Shown in pieces: positions 8,838 through 17,982 of a stretch of 64,000 nt of DNA (positions are counted from its first letter, which is position 1; every line of letters begins with the position of its first letter). The notes beneath the pieces were generated by a model. That model searched no databases, was not told where the DNA came from, and was given only the letters and a program-made list of their open reading frames with translations. The DNA is taken from positions 186,001-250,000 of the forward strand of contig CAIRLC010000019.1 of assembly GCA_903879335.1 (NCBI GenBank), given 5' to 3'. The stretch is from an uncultured Pseudomonadota bacterium. Lineage in GTDB: Bacteria; Pseudomonadota; Gammaproteobacteria; Steroidobacterales; Steroidobacteraceae. The position numbers were made by a program, and so were the translations under genes.

Positions 8838-9673
8838 GCGTCTTCACCGCACACGACGACCCGCTCTTCAATCTCCAGCTTGACCAAATGCGCTAATAGC
8901 GTGTGTCGCGCCACACCATGCAAAGCGGGAGGCACGTCCGCATAGACGCGCGTCAATAGCGCATCCACGCTCATGCAGCCTGCATCTTGAAGCGCGTTCA
9001 TCACCCGCTGCTCGCGCAAATTCCGATGCGCAACCAGCCGCTCAATCGTGGCGCGAGTGTTCAAGACCACCGGCCCGTGGCCAGGCAAGAATGCCTTGGG
9101 CTCTAGGTCCAGTACGCGCTGTAGGGAATCGAGATACTCGAGCAAGCTGCCGTCGGGATGGACGATCACGGGCGATACGTTGCCAAGGATGTGATCGCCC
9201 GTGCACACCAACCCAGCGTGTGGCAGATGCCAACAGACATGATTCGAGGCATGACCTGGAGTCAAGACCGCGCAGAGGGGCCCAATGTCTGTATCTACCG
9301 AGTCGCCGGCCTCGACCGACCGGGTCGGCTCGAACCCAGCATCTTGGTATAACGTATGCCGCGGGCGGCGCCCGAGCAGTGGCACGCCCAGTCGCCGCGC
9401 CAACTCACCCGCGGCTGGCGAGTGGTCAACATGGGTGTGGGTGACGACGATCGCCTCAACCTGCGTGCCCGCCACCGCGGCTTCGATGGCCTCCACCTGA
9501 CCGTCGATGGCAGGGCCTGGGTCGACGATCACGAGGCGTTGCTGCCCGAAAATATAGGTATTGGTCCCCGGGCCAGTCATCATTCCGCCATTCGCAGCGA
9601 CCAGGCGACGAACCCCCGGCATGAGCTCTACAGGCCGTCCTGGGGTGAAATCAGTCGATTCCGAAGGTGTCAT
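8822..9673 (-). CDS. MBL-fold metallo-hydrolase, LACTB2-like
   Basis: Metallo-beta-lactamase-fold hydrolase of 283 residues. The metal-binding motif is THTHVDHSPAA, with further His in PGHASNHVCWHLP and LPGHGPV, and a C-terminal winged-helix-like region with LLAHLVKLEIEERV. This arrangement matches LACTB2-like proteins, whose eukaryotic member is an endoribonuclease; bacterial substrates are mostly unknown. The ATG at 9673, six bases after CTGGAG, is preferred to the start 53 codons upstream in the ORF track. First gene of the minus-strand operon with the ABC ATPase and symporter. Confidence 0.85.
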   Translation of the reverse strand: MTPSESTDFTPGRPVELMPGVRRLVAANGGMMTGPGTNTYIFGQQRLVIVDPGPAIDGQVEAIEAAVAGTQVEAIVVTHTHVDHSPAAGELARRLGVPLLGRRPRHTLYQDAGFEPTRSVEAGDSVDTDIGPLCAVLTPGHASNHVCWHLPHAGLVCTGDHILGNVSPVIVHPDGSLLEYLDSLQRVLDLEPKAFLPGHGPVVLNTRATIERLVAHRNLREQRVMNALQDAGCMSVDALLTRVYADVPPALHGVARHTLLAHLVKLEIEERVVVCGEDAWQAV

Positions 9674-9817
9674 CAGATACTCCAGCCGGCAGGCGGCAAG
9701 CGATGGTACCGGCCCAGACGCCCGACGGCGACAGCCAATGGGGGGTTTCACCGGTCCCGCGAGGTTATAAGATGGGGGCTCATCGGCCATGTCGGCTGAC
9801 ATTTGAGGACCGCATTC

Positions 9818-10201
9818 ATGATTCGCTTCCATCGCGTCGCCGCATCTCTCGTTTTACTCGGCCTGTCGGCTCCCGCCGTATATGCTGGCTGTGTCGCTCC
9901 CAAGGCTCCTTCGTCGTTTCCGAATGGCGCAACGGCCAGCTTGGTGGAAATGGTAGACGGGCAGAAAGCGGTCAAGCAGTTCCAGGCCGATATGGCCACC
10001 TACCGCAAGTGTGTGGATGAAGAAACGCCACCAGCCCCAACCGGCGCTGCATTGACGGACGAACAGAAGAAGGCACAGGAAGCGCGCGAAAAAGAGCGCC
10101 TCCAGAAGCACAACGACTCTGTAGCCCAAGAACAAGCGGTTGCCGACGAGTTCAATCAGCAGATTCATGCGTTTAAGGAAGCGCAGAAGAAGGACAAGTA
10201 A
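9818..10201 (+). CDS. small secreted hypothetical protein
   Basis: No family recognised. The 127-residue product begins with a signal peptide (basic MIRFHR, hydrophobic core ASLVLLGLS, likely cleavage near VYAG), so it should be periplasmic. The mature part has two cysteines (in AGCVAP and YRKCVDE) and a long charged, Gln/Lys/Glu-rich helix probably forming a coiled coil. The track start is a TTG at 9803, but the ATG at 9818 has GAGG upstream. A TATAAG element at 9766-9771 could be its -10. It ends seven bases before moeA and may be the first gene of the molybdenum cofactor operon, though no link to cofactor synthesis is evident. Confidence 0.75.
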   Translation: MIRFHRVAASLVLLGLSAPAVYAGCVAPKAPSSFPNGATASLVEMVDGQKAVKQFQADMATYRKCVDEETPPAPTGAALTDEQKKAQEAREKERLQKHNDSVAQEQAVADEFNQQIHAFKEAQKKDK

Positions 10202-10208
10202 TCCTTCC

Positions 10209-11396
10209 ATGCTGACTCCAGCCGAAGCGGCCATGGCGATCGACGCGGCCTTAACGTCGATCGCCTCGGAAAACATTGCTCTTGAAAACGCGGCAGGTCG
10301 TGTGCTTGCAGAGTCACTCTCTGCCGAGCGCGATCTGCCGCCGTTTGATCGCGTCGCCATGGATGGCATCGCGATTCGTCATTCTGGCTGGATAGCCGGC
10401 ATTCGCCGTTATACGGTGGACGGAATCATTGGCGCCGGGAGTGAGCCCTTTGCGCTGACGAGTGATGACCACTGTATTGAGGTCATGACCGGCGCAATGA
10501 TGCCGCCGGGTGCCGATACCGTCATCCCGGTCGAGATGATCCAGCTCACGGACGGGTTCGCCATCTTGGGCGAAGAATCCGTGAGCTTGGGCGCCAATAT
10601 CCATTGTCAAGCGAGCGACGGCCTGGCCGGAGACTTGGTTTTGACGGCTGGGACGATGCTCCGGGGGCCTGAACTCGCGATCGCGGCGTCGGTCGGACGC
10701 GCCAGGGTTACCGTCGCGCGCCAACCGAAGCTCGCCATCATCTCCACCGGAGACGAGCTCGTTGGCCCAGATGCCGATTTGAAGCCCTGGCAAATTCGCC
10801 GTTCGAATGCGCACGGTATTGCCGCCTGCTTGCGCTCGCGTGCCTATTCATCGCTGACGGACGTGCACATCGTCGACGACCGACCGCAGCTGACGGCACG
10901 CCTCGGCGCACTGTTAGCCTCGCACGATGTTTTGATCCTCTCCGGTGGGGTATCCGCTGGGCGCTTCGATTACGTGCCTGGTGTGCTCGCTGATCTCGGC
11001 GTCCGGCGGGTATTCCACAAAATTGCCCAGCGCCCCGGCAAGCCACTGTGGTTTGGGGTGAGCGCCGACGGCAAACCGGTCTTCGCCCTTCCAGGCAACC
11101 CCGTCTCTACGCTCGTTTGTCTCGTGCGTTACGTGCTGCCGGCACTGGAACGACTCAGCGGACGCCACACTCGGCCAGTCGCGATGGCAACACTACAAGA
11201 CGGTTGGGCTGGCAATACCGGACTGACAGCCTTTATACCTGTGGTCCGCGCGGGTCCGAACGATCCAGCGGTGCGGCTCCATCAAACGCGCGGATCGGGA
11301 GACTTTATCTCGCTGGTGGGCACCGACGGTTTTGTAGAACTCCCATCTGGCGTCAGGTTGGCCCCCGGCGCGGCGGTTCCGTTCTACAATTGGTGA
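10209..11396 (+). CDS. moeA: molybdopterin molybdenumtransferase MoeA
   Basis: Inserts molybdenum into adenylylated molybdopterin, the last common step of cofactor synthesis. 395 residues, typical size. Signatures are FDRVAMDGIAI near residue 50, GAMMPPGADTVIPVE, ISTGDELVG, the MPT-binding ILSGGVSAGRFDYV and FALPGNPVSTLV, with the C-terminal domain IV region after it. The ATG at 10209 begins MLTPAEA; the ORF track start is upstream inside the preceding gene. It opens a run of Moco genes spaced by a few bases or overlapping. No mogA/moaB-type adenylyltransferase is seen in the window. Confidence 0.95.
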   Translation: MLTPAEAAMAIDAALTSIASENIALENAAGRVLAESLSAERDLPPFDRVAMDGIAIRHSGWIAGIRRYTVDGIIGAGSEPFALTSDDHCIEVMTGAMMPPGADTVIPVEMIQLTDGFAILGEESVSLGANIHCQASDGLAGDLVLTAGTMLRGPELAIAASVGRARVTVARQPKLAIISTGDELVGPDADLKPWQIRRSNAHGIAACLRSRAYSSLTDVHIVDDRPQLTARLGALLASHDVLILSGGVSAGRFDYVPGVLADLGVRRVFHKIAQRPGKPLWFGVSADGKPVFALPGNPVSTLVCLVRYVLPALERLSGRHTRPVAMATLQDGWAGNTGLTAFIPVVRAGPNDPAVRLHQTRGSGDFISLVGTDGFVELPSGVRLAPGAAVPFYNW

Positions 11397-11398
11397 CC

Positions 11399-12439
11399 AT
11401 GAGTGAGATCGTATCCCTGAAAGATCCAACCCGCCCGCTCGACCAGCGCGGCCGGGTCATCCATGACCTGCGCATTTCGGTCATGGACCGCTGCAATTTC
11501 AGGTGCCCCTATTGCATGCCCAAGGATGCGTTCGGCGAGGGCTATCGGTTTTTGTCGTCGGCGGAGCGTTTATCTTTCGCCGAAATCACGCGCTTAGCCG
11601 GACTATTCGTCGCGATTGGTGTCCGCAAGCTGCGCCTGACGGGTGGAGAGCCACTACTGCGAGCAGGCCTACCGGAATTGATCGGGGATCTGGCGGCGCT
11701 GCCGGGCATTGAAGATGTCGCCCTGACCACTAACGGTGTCTTGCTACCACGGCACGCCGCGGATCTGAAAGCTCAAGGGCTCGATCGCGTCACTGTAAGC
11801 CTGGACTCCCTAGATCCTGAGGTTTTCCGGCAGATGTCGGGGGGCTTCGGTTCACCTGCTGAGGTTTTAGCCGGCATCGATGCCGCGCTCGCGGCGGGAC
11901 TCGGTCCGATCAAAGTGAATTGCGTCGTGCAACGTGGGGTGAACGACCACACCGTACTCGACCTGATCGAGCACTTCCGCGGCACGCCCGTGGTGGTACG
12001 CCTGATCGAATATATGGATGTCGGTAACCGGAATCACTGGGACCGCCAACGCGTCGTCACGGCACGGGAGCTGCGCGACGAAATTCACGCGCGTTGGCCG
12101 CTCGTCGCCGTGAAGCCGGCTTATCTGGGTGAAGTGGCTGACCGTTATGCCTATGCTGACGGTCGGGGAGAATTAGGCTTCATTACATCCGTCAGTCAGC
12201 CCTTCTGTGGCGCCTGTTCTCGCGCACGTCTTTCCTCTGAGGGCGTCCTGTACACCTGCCTGTTCGCCAGCCATGGCGTTGACCTGCGCGCACCCATGCG
12301 AGCTGGCGCCTCAAATGATGAGATGCTTGAACGTATCCGGGGGACTTGGTTGGCGCGAAATGATCGCTACAGCGAGATCAGAGCCGACCAACCGATCCCG
12401 GCGGAACGCAAAATTGAGATGTATTACATCGGGGGCTAA
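11399..12439 (+). CDS. moaA: GTP 3',8-cyclase MoaA
   Basis: Radical SAM enzyme that starts molybdopterin synthesis from GTP. The N-terminal cluster ligands are Cys32, Cys36 and Cys39 (CNFRCPYC); the second cluster is [10 protein letters not shown] followed by LYTCLF. The chain ends with the double-glycine tail YYIGG needed for activity. 346 residues. The ATG at 11399 overlaps no coding sequence but follows the moeA stop by two bases; the track start lies far inside moeA in another frame. Its stop overlaps the moaC start (TAATG). Confidence 0.96.
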   Translation: MSEIVSLKDPTRPLDQRGRVIHDLRISVMDRCNFRCPYCMPKDAFGEGYRFLSSAERLSFAEITRLAGLFVAIGVRKLRLTGGEPLLRAGLPELIGDLAALPGIEDVALTTNGVLLPRHAADLKAQGLDRVTVSLDSLDPEVFRQMSGGFGSPAEVLAGIDAALAAGLGPIKVNCVVQRGVNDHTVLDLIEHFRGTPVVVRLIEYMDVGNRNHWDRQRVVTARELRDEIHARWPLVAVKPAYLGEVADRYAYADGRGELGFITSVSQPFCGACSRARLSSEGVLYTCLFASHGVDLRAPMRAGASNDEMLERIRGTWLARNDRYSEIRADQPIPAERKIEMYYIGG

Positions 12440-12912
12440 TGAATACGCTGACGCACGTCGACTCGGAAGGTCAGCCCACCATGGTGGATGTTGGCCACAA
12501 GCAGGCGTCGCCGCGAACGGCGATCGCGGAGGCCTGCGTGCGCCTACCGGAGGCTGTCGCCCAGAGTCTCGCGCAAGCTGGCTATGCGACCAAAAAAGGC
12601 CCCGTGTTCGCCACCGCGATCATTGCCGGCACCATGGCCGCCAAGCGCACCCACGATCTGATTCCGTTTTGTCATCCCTTGGGTCTAGAGAAATGTCGCG
12701 TCGACATTGAGGCGCATGGGAATACCGTCGTCATCCGTTGTGAAGTGGGCGTGCATCATAAAACGGGCGTTGAAATGGAGGCGCTGACTGGCGCTACCAT
12801 TGCGGCCCTAACGGTATATGACATGTGCAAGGCACTTTCTCATGACATCGTCATCGAAAACACTCGTCTGATCGAAAAGCGCGGCGGCAAAAGCGACTAC
12901 GGGAATCGCTGA
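12439..12912 (+). CDS. moaC: cyclic pyranopterin monophosphate synthase MoaC
   Basis: Converts the MoaA product into cyclic pyranopterin monophosphate. 157 residues, usual size. Signs are the N-terminal [20 protein letters not shown], and [20 protein letters not shown], and the C-terminal LIEKRGGKS. Its ATG shares a base with the moaA stop and its stop shares a base with the mobA start, so translation is coupled on both sides. Confidence 0.96.
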   Translation: MNTLTHVDSEGQPTMVDVGHKQASPRTAIAEACVRLPEAVAQSLAQAGYATKKGPVFATAIIAGTMAAKRTHDLIPFCHPLGLEKCRVDIEAHGNTVVIRCEVGVHHKTGVEMEALTGATIAALTVYDMCKALSHDIVIENTRLIEKRGGKSDYGNR

Positions 12913-13517
12913 TGGAAACCTCAGCCCCCCTTTGCGGCCTCATCCTTTCGGGCGGCCACAGTAAACGCATGCAGCGCGACAAAGCTGCCTTACTGATCAA
13001 TGGTGAAACACAATTGGCGCGCGGATACCGGCTACTGCAGTCGGTATGCACCGAGGTTTTTATCTCCGTTCGTCGCGACCAGCGGGACGACGCTGAGCGC
13101 AGCCTATATCCACAAATTGTCGACCAACTCGACGATATCGGCCCCGCCGCTGGCATTTTGGCTGCACTCGAAAGCCGCCCGGATCACGCATGGCTCGTCG
13201 TCGCGGTTGATTTGCCATTACTCGACGAAGCGACGCTGGGCAGATTAGTGCAGTCTCGTGATGCAAGCCAACTCGCGACGGCCTATCGCAGCAGCCACGA
13301 CGGATTGCCAGAACCACTCTGTGCGATCTGGGAGCCGACCAGTCGAATCCCTTTAGAGGCATTTGTTATGGGCGGTCGTAGCTGCCCGAGAAAATTTTTA
13401 CTGAATCATCCAGCGCGGCTCATTGAACTTGCCGCGCCCGATGCCCTGGCGAACGTCAATACGCCCGAAGAATTAGCGACTACCCTGGCGATGGCCGGGA
13501 ACCGAGACCCGTCATGA
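12912..13517 (+). CDS. mobA: molybdenum cofactor guanylyltransferase MobA
   Basis: Adds GMP to Mo-molybdopterin, giving the guanine dinucleotide cofactor used by DMSO-reductase-family enzymes such as nitrate reductase and formate dehydrogenase. 201 residues. The nucleotide-binding motif is LILSGGHSKRMQRDKAAL, with the metal-binding VVAVDLPLLD downstream and NVNTPEEL near the end. Presence of mobA implies that the organism has bis-MGD enzymes, none of which is in this window. Overlaps moaD by four bases (ATGA). Confidence 0.92.
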   Translation: METSAPLCGLILSGGHSKRMQRDKAALLINGETQLARGYRLLQSVCTEVFISVRRDQRDDAERSLYPQIVDQLDDIGPAAGILAALESRPDHAWLVVAVDLPLLDEATLGRLVQSRDASQLATAYRSSHDGLPEPLCAIWEPTSRIPLEAFVMGGRSCPRKFLLNHPARLIELAAPDALANVNTPEELATTLAMAGNRDPS

Positions 13518-13756
13518 TTACGATCCGCATCCAGTATTACGCCTTGTTGCGCGAACAAGCGGGTCGGAGTCGAGACACGGTCTCGACTCTCGCGGTCGAT
13601 GCGGCGTCGTTATATGACGAACTGCGAGCGGCGCACCACTTCACGCTCGCTCAATCACAACTGCGAGTCGCCATCGATGGCGAATTTGCTGATTGGACAA
13701 CGCCACTTAAAGACGGCGCCGAGGTGGTTTTCATACCGCCGGTTGCTGGGGGTTAA
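13514..13756 (+). CDS. moaD: molybdopterin synthase sulfur carrier subunit MoaD
   Basis: Ubiquitin-like small subunit of molybdopterin synthase, 80 residues. It ends in the required di-glycine (PPVAGG), which is adenylated by MoeB and then thiocarboxylated. The beta-grasp core is recognisable in YYALLREQAG and IDGEFADWTTPLKDGAEVVF. It lies two bases before the MoaE-MoeB fusion, that is, beside both of its partners. Confidence 0.93.
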   Translation: MITIRIQYYALLREQAGRSRDTVSTLAVDAASLYDELRAAHHFTLAQSQLRVAIDGEFADWTTPLKDGAEVVFIPPVAGG

Positions 13757-13758
13757 TC

Positions 13759-15333
13759 GTGCGCGGATTCGATTTCTCTGATCAGCCGCTTGATCTCCCG
13801 CAATTGCGCGCCACCGTAGAAGATCACACCTGTGGTGGCTATGTCAGCTTCGAGGGTTGGGTCAGAGACCATAACGACGGCCGTCAAGTTGAGCGGCTCG
13901 AGTACGAAGCCTTTGAGGCGCTGGCGGTCAAAGAAGGCGAACGAATTATCGCTGAAGCCATTCAGCGCTTCGGCGTCACGCGGGCCCGCTGCATCCACCG
14001 AGTCGGGCTATTAGAGCTCGGGCATATAGCTGTTTGGGTCGGCGTCAGCGCACCTCACCGCGGCGAAGCCTTTGCGGCTTGCCGCTACATCATTGATGAA
14101 GTCAAACATCGCGTTCCGATATGGAAGAAAGAGTATTACGTCAGCGGTGATTCGGGCTGGGTCAATTGCGAGCGTTGCGCCGCCGCTGCGTTAGACAGCG
14201 ATCATCACCACAGCCATGACGGACATCACCATCACCACTCCAGTGACGGAGAAGAATCGTCAGGTCAGACTCCAAGCAGCGTACCGACTGTTGTTGCGCG
14301 CCACCCCACGGGTCTGGCCTCACCCGATTACTCACGACAGCAAAATCTGAAGGAAATCGGCGCCGAAGGTCAGGCTCGAATTCGCGCGTCTCGAGTGCTC
14401 GTGATTGGCGCAGGCGGCCTTGGCGTGCCGGTCATGTCGTATCTTGTTGGCGCAGGAATCGGCACGCTCGGAATTTTGGATGGCGACGATCTGGATGCCT
14501 CCAATTTGCACCGGCAGACGCTCTATACCCTGCTTGACGTGGGCCGCCCAAAGGCACTGCTGGCCGCCGAACGTCTACGTGCACTCAACCCTGAAGTAGA
14601 CGTCCGTCCGCACACCGAGCATGCATCGCGGTCAAATTTGGCCGCGTTAGCCGGCGGATATGACGTGATCGTGGACTGCACGGACAATTTCAGAGCACGG
14701 TTTCTCATCAACGACGTCGCAGTGTCCTTAGCCAAACCTGCAGTGCTAGCCAGCGTTTATCAGTATGAGGGACAGATCCAAGTTGTCGATGTCGGCAGTG
14801 CGTGTTTGCGCTGCGTTTGGCCCGACGGCACTCGCGATGGCGTCGTCGGCAATTGCTCAGAGGCTGGTGTGCTCGGACCCGTCCCTGGCGTCTTGGGCAG
14901 TCTACAAGCACTGGAAGTCCTCAAAGTCATTCTCGGCATAGACTCGCCGGCGCGCAGCGGCGTGGTGCTTGTCGATTTGCGGAGCCTGGAGACGCAACGG
15001 CTTGCCACCCGTCGCTCCGCAGATTGCCCTACTCACTGCCTAAGCATCGATCAGGCTGACGCCGCGACCGCCCCGGAAATGACGGTGAGTCTTCCGACCG
15101 ATGAATGGATCGTCATTGATGTGCGCGAGTTGAACGAAGTGTCGGCCTTGCCTTTACCCGGGTCGAGCATGCACATTCCGCTGGGACAGCTGCTGGATGA
15201 TCCCCACCAGTTATCGGCAGGACCGCGCTATTTATGCGTCTGCGCTCGAGGCAAGCGTGGATTGACCGCCGCGACCGCGCTGCGCCGCATCGGTTTAGAT
15301 GCGGCGTCTCTGGCTGCGGGCTACCCGGGCTAA
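13759..15333 (+). CDS. MoaE-MoeB-rhodanese fusion protein (molybdopterin synthase large subunit, MoaD-activating enzyme and sulfurtransferase)
   Basis: A 524-residue, three-part protein. Residues 1-140 are MoaE, with the catalytic lysines in HRVPIWKKEYY. Residues about 146-175 form a linker with nine histidines (HHHSHDGHHHHH). Residues about 190-430 are a MoeB/ThiF-type adenylyltransferase with VIGAGGLG, the DLDASNLHRQ element, DCTDNF and zinc cysteines (C349-x2-C352 and the slightly wider C423-x3-C427). Residues about 448-524 are a rhodanese with active-site loop CARGKRG. One chain therefore could activate MoaD, thiocarboxylate it and use it to make molybdopterin. GTG start. Domain calls are firm; substrate channelling and a metal role for the His linker are inference. 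A frameshift explanation is unlikely because the frame is uninterrupted. Confidence 0.93.
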   Translation: MRGFDFSDQPLDLPQLRATVEDHTCGGYVSFEGWVRDHNDGRQVERLEYEAFEALAVKEGERIIAEAIQRFGVTRARCIHRVGLLELGHIAVWVGVSAPHRGEAFAACRYIIDEVKHRVPIWKKEYYVSGDSGWVNCERCAAAALDSDHHHSHDGHHHHHSSDGEESSGQTPSSVPTVVARHPTGLASPDYSRQQNLKEIGAEGQARIRASRVLVIGAGGLGVPVMSYLVGAGIGTLGILDGDDLDASNLHRQTLYTLLDVGRPKALLAAERLRALNPEVDVRPHTEHASRSNLAALAGGYDVIVDCTDNFRARFLINDVAVSLAKPAVLASVYQYEGQIQVVDVGSACLRCVWPDGTRDGVVGNCSEAGVLGPVPGVLGSLQALEVLKVILGIDSPARSGVVLVDLRSLETQRLATRRSADCPTHCLSIDQADAATAPEMTVSLPTDEWIVIDVRELNEVSALPLPGSSMHIPLGQLLDDPHQLSAGPRYLCVCARGKRGLTAATALRRIGLDAASLAAGYPG

Positions 15334-15341
15334 GGCCCAAA

Positions 15342-16622
15342 TCAACCTGCGCGTATTTGGCCGCGCCCGCGGACGACGTACTTGTAACTGGTGAGCTGCT
15401 CAACACCCACCGGGCCGCGGGCATGAAAACGGTCTGTCGAGATACCGATCTCGGCACCCATGCCAAACTCACCGCCATCCGCAAATTGTGTGGAGGCGTT
15501 GTGCAATACGATCGCGCTGTCGACGCCCGCGAGAAAGCGCTCGGCCGTGGAGTCATTCTGCGTCACGATTGATTCGGTATGCGCCGAGCCATATTTGCTG
15601 ATGTGAGCGATCGCGTCATCAACGCCGTCGACGACCTTTGCGGCGATAATGGCGTCGAGGTACTCCGTGTACCAATCGTCCTCTGTAGCAGCGACGACGC
15701 GCGGATCGGCGGCCTGACAGGTCTCGTCCCCACGCACTTCGCAGCCAGCATCCAGGAGGGCTTTAAAGAGCATCGGCAGATGCGTGGCCACGGCGGCACG
15801 ATCCACCAGCAAGGTCTCGGCTGATCCACAGATGCCCGTGCGGCGCAATTTAGCGTTCAGCACAATGTCGCGCGCCATCACTGGATCGGCGTCACGATCG
15901 ACGTAGACATGACAATTGCCGTCAAGATGTCCTATGACGGGAACACGAGCCTCGCGCTGAACGCGTTCGATCAATCCTTTGCCGCCACGCGGCACGATGA
16001 CGTCAACGAAATCAACCATCTCTGCTAGAAGATGTCGAACTGCTTCACGATCGGTCGTTGGAATGCGTTGTATACAACCCGGCGGGAGGCCTGCTGCAGT
16101 GAGTCCAGCGACCAGACAGGCGTGTATCGCCGTGCTGGAGTGAACGCTCTCAGATCCCGGCCTAAGAATCGCGACGTTTCCTGACTTCAAACAAAGACCA
16201 CCGGCATCGGCGGTCACATTTGGGCGACTCTCGTAGATGATCCCGATTACGCCGAGTGGTACGCGCACCCGTTGAATCAGCAAACCATTTGGGCGCGTCC
16301 ACTCCGCAATCACAGTACCGACGGGATCCTCAAGCGCGACGATTTCCTCTAATCCGCGCGCCATCGCTTCAACCCGTCCGGCGTCTAGCTTCAGGCGATC
16401 AATGAGGGCGCCCTTAAGACCACGGGCCTCGGCTGCCGCCAAATCCACAGCGTTCGCTGCCAGTATCGATTCAACCCTCGCGCGCAACTCAGCTGCAGCA
16501 CAGAGCAACGCGCGGTCTTTCACGGCGCGAGGAGTGTTCGCGAGCACGGCAGCCGCATCACAGGCTACTCTGCCCATCTGCTGCATGACAGCGCCGAGGT
16601 CCATTTCATTCACAGTGGTCAT
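15342..16622 (-). CDS. proA: gamma-glutamyl phosphate reductase
   Basis: Second step of proline synthesis: reduces gamma-glutamyl phosphate to glutamate semialdehyde with NADPH. 426 residues, aldehyde-dehydrogenase fold. Family motifs include [42 protein letters not shown] and the catalytic cysteine region [13 protein letters not shown], with [17 protein letters not shown] near the end. Its ATG overlaps the proB stop by four bases. Convergent with the Moco operon; only eight bases separate the stops and only a 4-bp GGGC/GCCC hairpin is visible there. Confidence 0.96.
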   Translation of the reverse strand: MTTVNEMDLGAVMQQMGRVACDAAAVLANTPRAVKDRALLCAAAELRARVESILAANAVDLAAAEARGLKGALIDRLKLDAGRVEAMARGLEEIVALEDPVGTVIAEWTRPNGLLIQRVRVPLGVIGIIYESRPNVTADAGGLCLKSGNVAILRPGSESVHSSTAIHACLVAGLTAAGLPPGCIQRIPTTDREAVRHLLAEMVDFVDVIVPRGGKGLIERVQREARVPVIGHLDGNCHVYVDRDADPVMARDIVLNAKLRRTGICGSAETLLVDRAAVATHLPMLFKALLDAGCEVRGDETCQAADPRVVAATEDDWYTEYLDAIIAAKVVDGVDDAIAHISKYGSAHTESIVTQNDSTAERFLAGVDSAIVLHNASTQFADGGEFGMGAEIGISTDRFHARGPVGVEQLTSYKYVVRGRGQIRAG

Positions 16623-17773
16623 TCCCGTCCCCGCTGCCCATTCACAACCAGATCGTCGCGATGGATCATTTCATCTCGGCCCACGTAGCTGAGCAGCGCC
16701 TCGATGTCGGAACTGCGTCGACCAGCAATCAGCTTAGCCTCGTCGACCGCATAAGCGACCAGACCACGAGCGATTTCAGCACCGTTGTGTAATACGCTGA
16801 CCGTGTCGCCGCGCCCGAAGTTACCGGAGACGGTCAGCACGCCTGCGGGGAGTAGACTTTTACCTCGTCCGAGCGCGTCGGCAGCACCGTCATCCACCGT
16901 CAGCGTACCGGACGGTTTCAAGGTACCGGCGATCCACTGCTTACGCGTGGCGAGCGGCGTGGTCGAGGGCAAAAACCAACTGCAGCGCTCACCTGTCTCA
17001 ATCGCCGCCAACGGATGTTCCCGATGGCCCGTGGCGATGCACAGACTACAACCAGCCCCGACCGCAATGCGTGCAGCGGCCACTTTAGTCGTCATGCCGC
17101 CCGAGCCGAGTCCAGAGGTCGGCCCTGACGCCATGGCATCAATGCGCTCATCGATCTCCCGGACCTCCGGGATGAACTCAGCGGTCGGGTCTTTGCCCGG
17201 ATCTGCGGTGTACAGACCGTCGATATCGGACAGTAAGACCAGACATTCAGCGCTCGCCATCTGCGCGACGCGCGCAGCCAGGCGGTCGTTATCGCCATAG
17301 CGGATCTCAGCCGTCGCGACCGTGTCGTTTTCATTGATCACGGGGACGGCACCGAGGCCCAGCAAGGTATTGAGCGTTGCGCGCGCGTTCAGGTAGCGCC
17401 GGCGATCCTCAGTATCCTCGAGCGTCAGGAGTACTTGTGCTACCGCAAGGCCCCGCTCTTCGAGGACTTCCTGCCAGACCTTCGCCAACCGAATTTGCCC
17501 AACGGCCGCTGCAGCTTGGCTCTCATCGAGCCGAAGTTTCCCGGGCGCCAAGCCCAATTGACGACGCCCTAAGGCGATCGCACCGGATGACACCACAATG
17601 ACCTGCTGGCCGCGTGTCGTGGCTGCCGCGATATCATCGGCCAAGGTTTCCAGCCACGCTCGATTCAGCCGACCCGAGCGGCCGTCGACCAGCAGCGCTG
17701 ATCCGACCTTCACAACGAGGCGTCGGGCCTCTTTGAGGCGTAGAGCGCGGGCGCGAAACTCTGTCTGGTTCAT
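16619..17773 (-). CDS. proB: glutamate 5-kinase
   Basis: First, feedback-regulated step of proline synthesis, phosphorylating glutamate. 384 residues: an amino-acid kinase domain ([52 protein letters not shown]) and a C-terminal PUA domain (about residues 285-365) of the kind found in E. coli ProB. Translationally coupled to proA. The 209-bp region upstream, shared with the divergent ccoN, holds no clear operator. Confidence 0.96.
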   Translation of the reverse strand: MNQTEFRARALRLKEARRLVVKVGSALLVDGRSGRLNRAWLETLADDIAAATTRGQQVIVVSSGAIALGRRQLGLAPGKLRLDESQAAAAVGQIRLAKVWQEVLEERGLAVAQVLLTLEDTEDRRRYLNARATLNTLLGLGAVPVINENDTVATAEIRYGDNDRLAARVAQMASAECLVLLSDIDGLYTADPGKDPTAEFIPEVREIDERIDAMASGPTSGLGSGGMTTKVAAARIAVGAGCSLCIATGHREHPLAAIETGERCSWFLPSTTPLATRKQWIAGTLKPSGTLTVDDGAADALGRGKSLLPAGVLTVSGNFGRGDTVSVLHNGAEIARGLVAYAVDEAKLIAGRRSSDIEALLSYVGRDEMIHRDDLVVNGQRGRE

Positions 17774-17982
17774 GGGTCGGAACGGGTGGCCGAAACAACA
17801 GGACTATACCGTGAACGGCGAGGACTTTCCGAGCCCTGACCGTCGGCGCAGTGTTCTCCCCCGCAAGGAAATTTGACCTGAAACGTCATGCATTGCGTTT
17901 TTTGCGTATGTGTCTGCCGCAATGTGCAGATTAGGCTTCGTTCTAGCAGCACTCACCAACCCACCCGCTGAATGGAACGCCC

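Noticed and set aside
14203-14240. CAT/CAC-rich stretch as a DNA repeat or frameshift site
   Set aside because: The reading frame continues cleanly from MoaE into MoeB, so it is best read as a His-rich protein linker.
17873-17889. TTGAC...GTCAT near ccoN as an FNR/FixK box
   Set aside because: The half-sites are 7 bp apart instead of 4 and the right half does not match ATCAA; only a chance partial palindrome.
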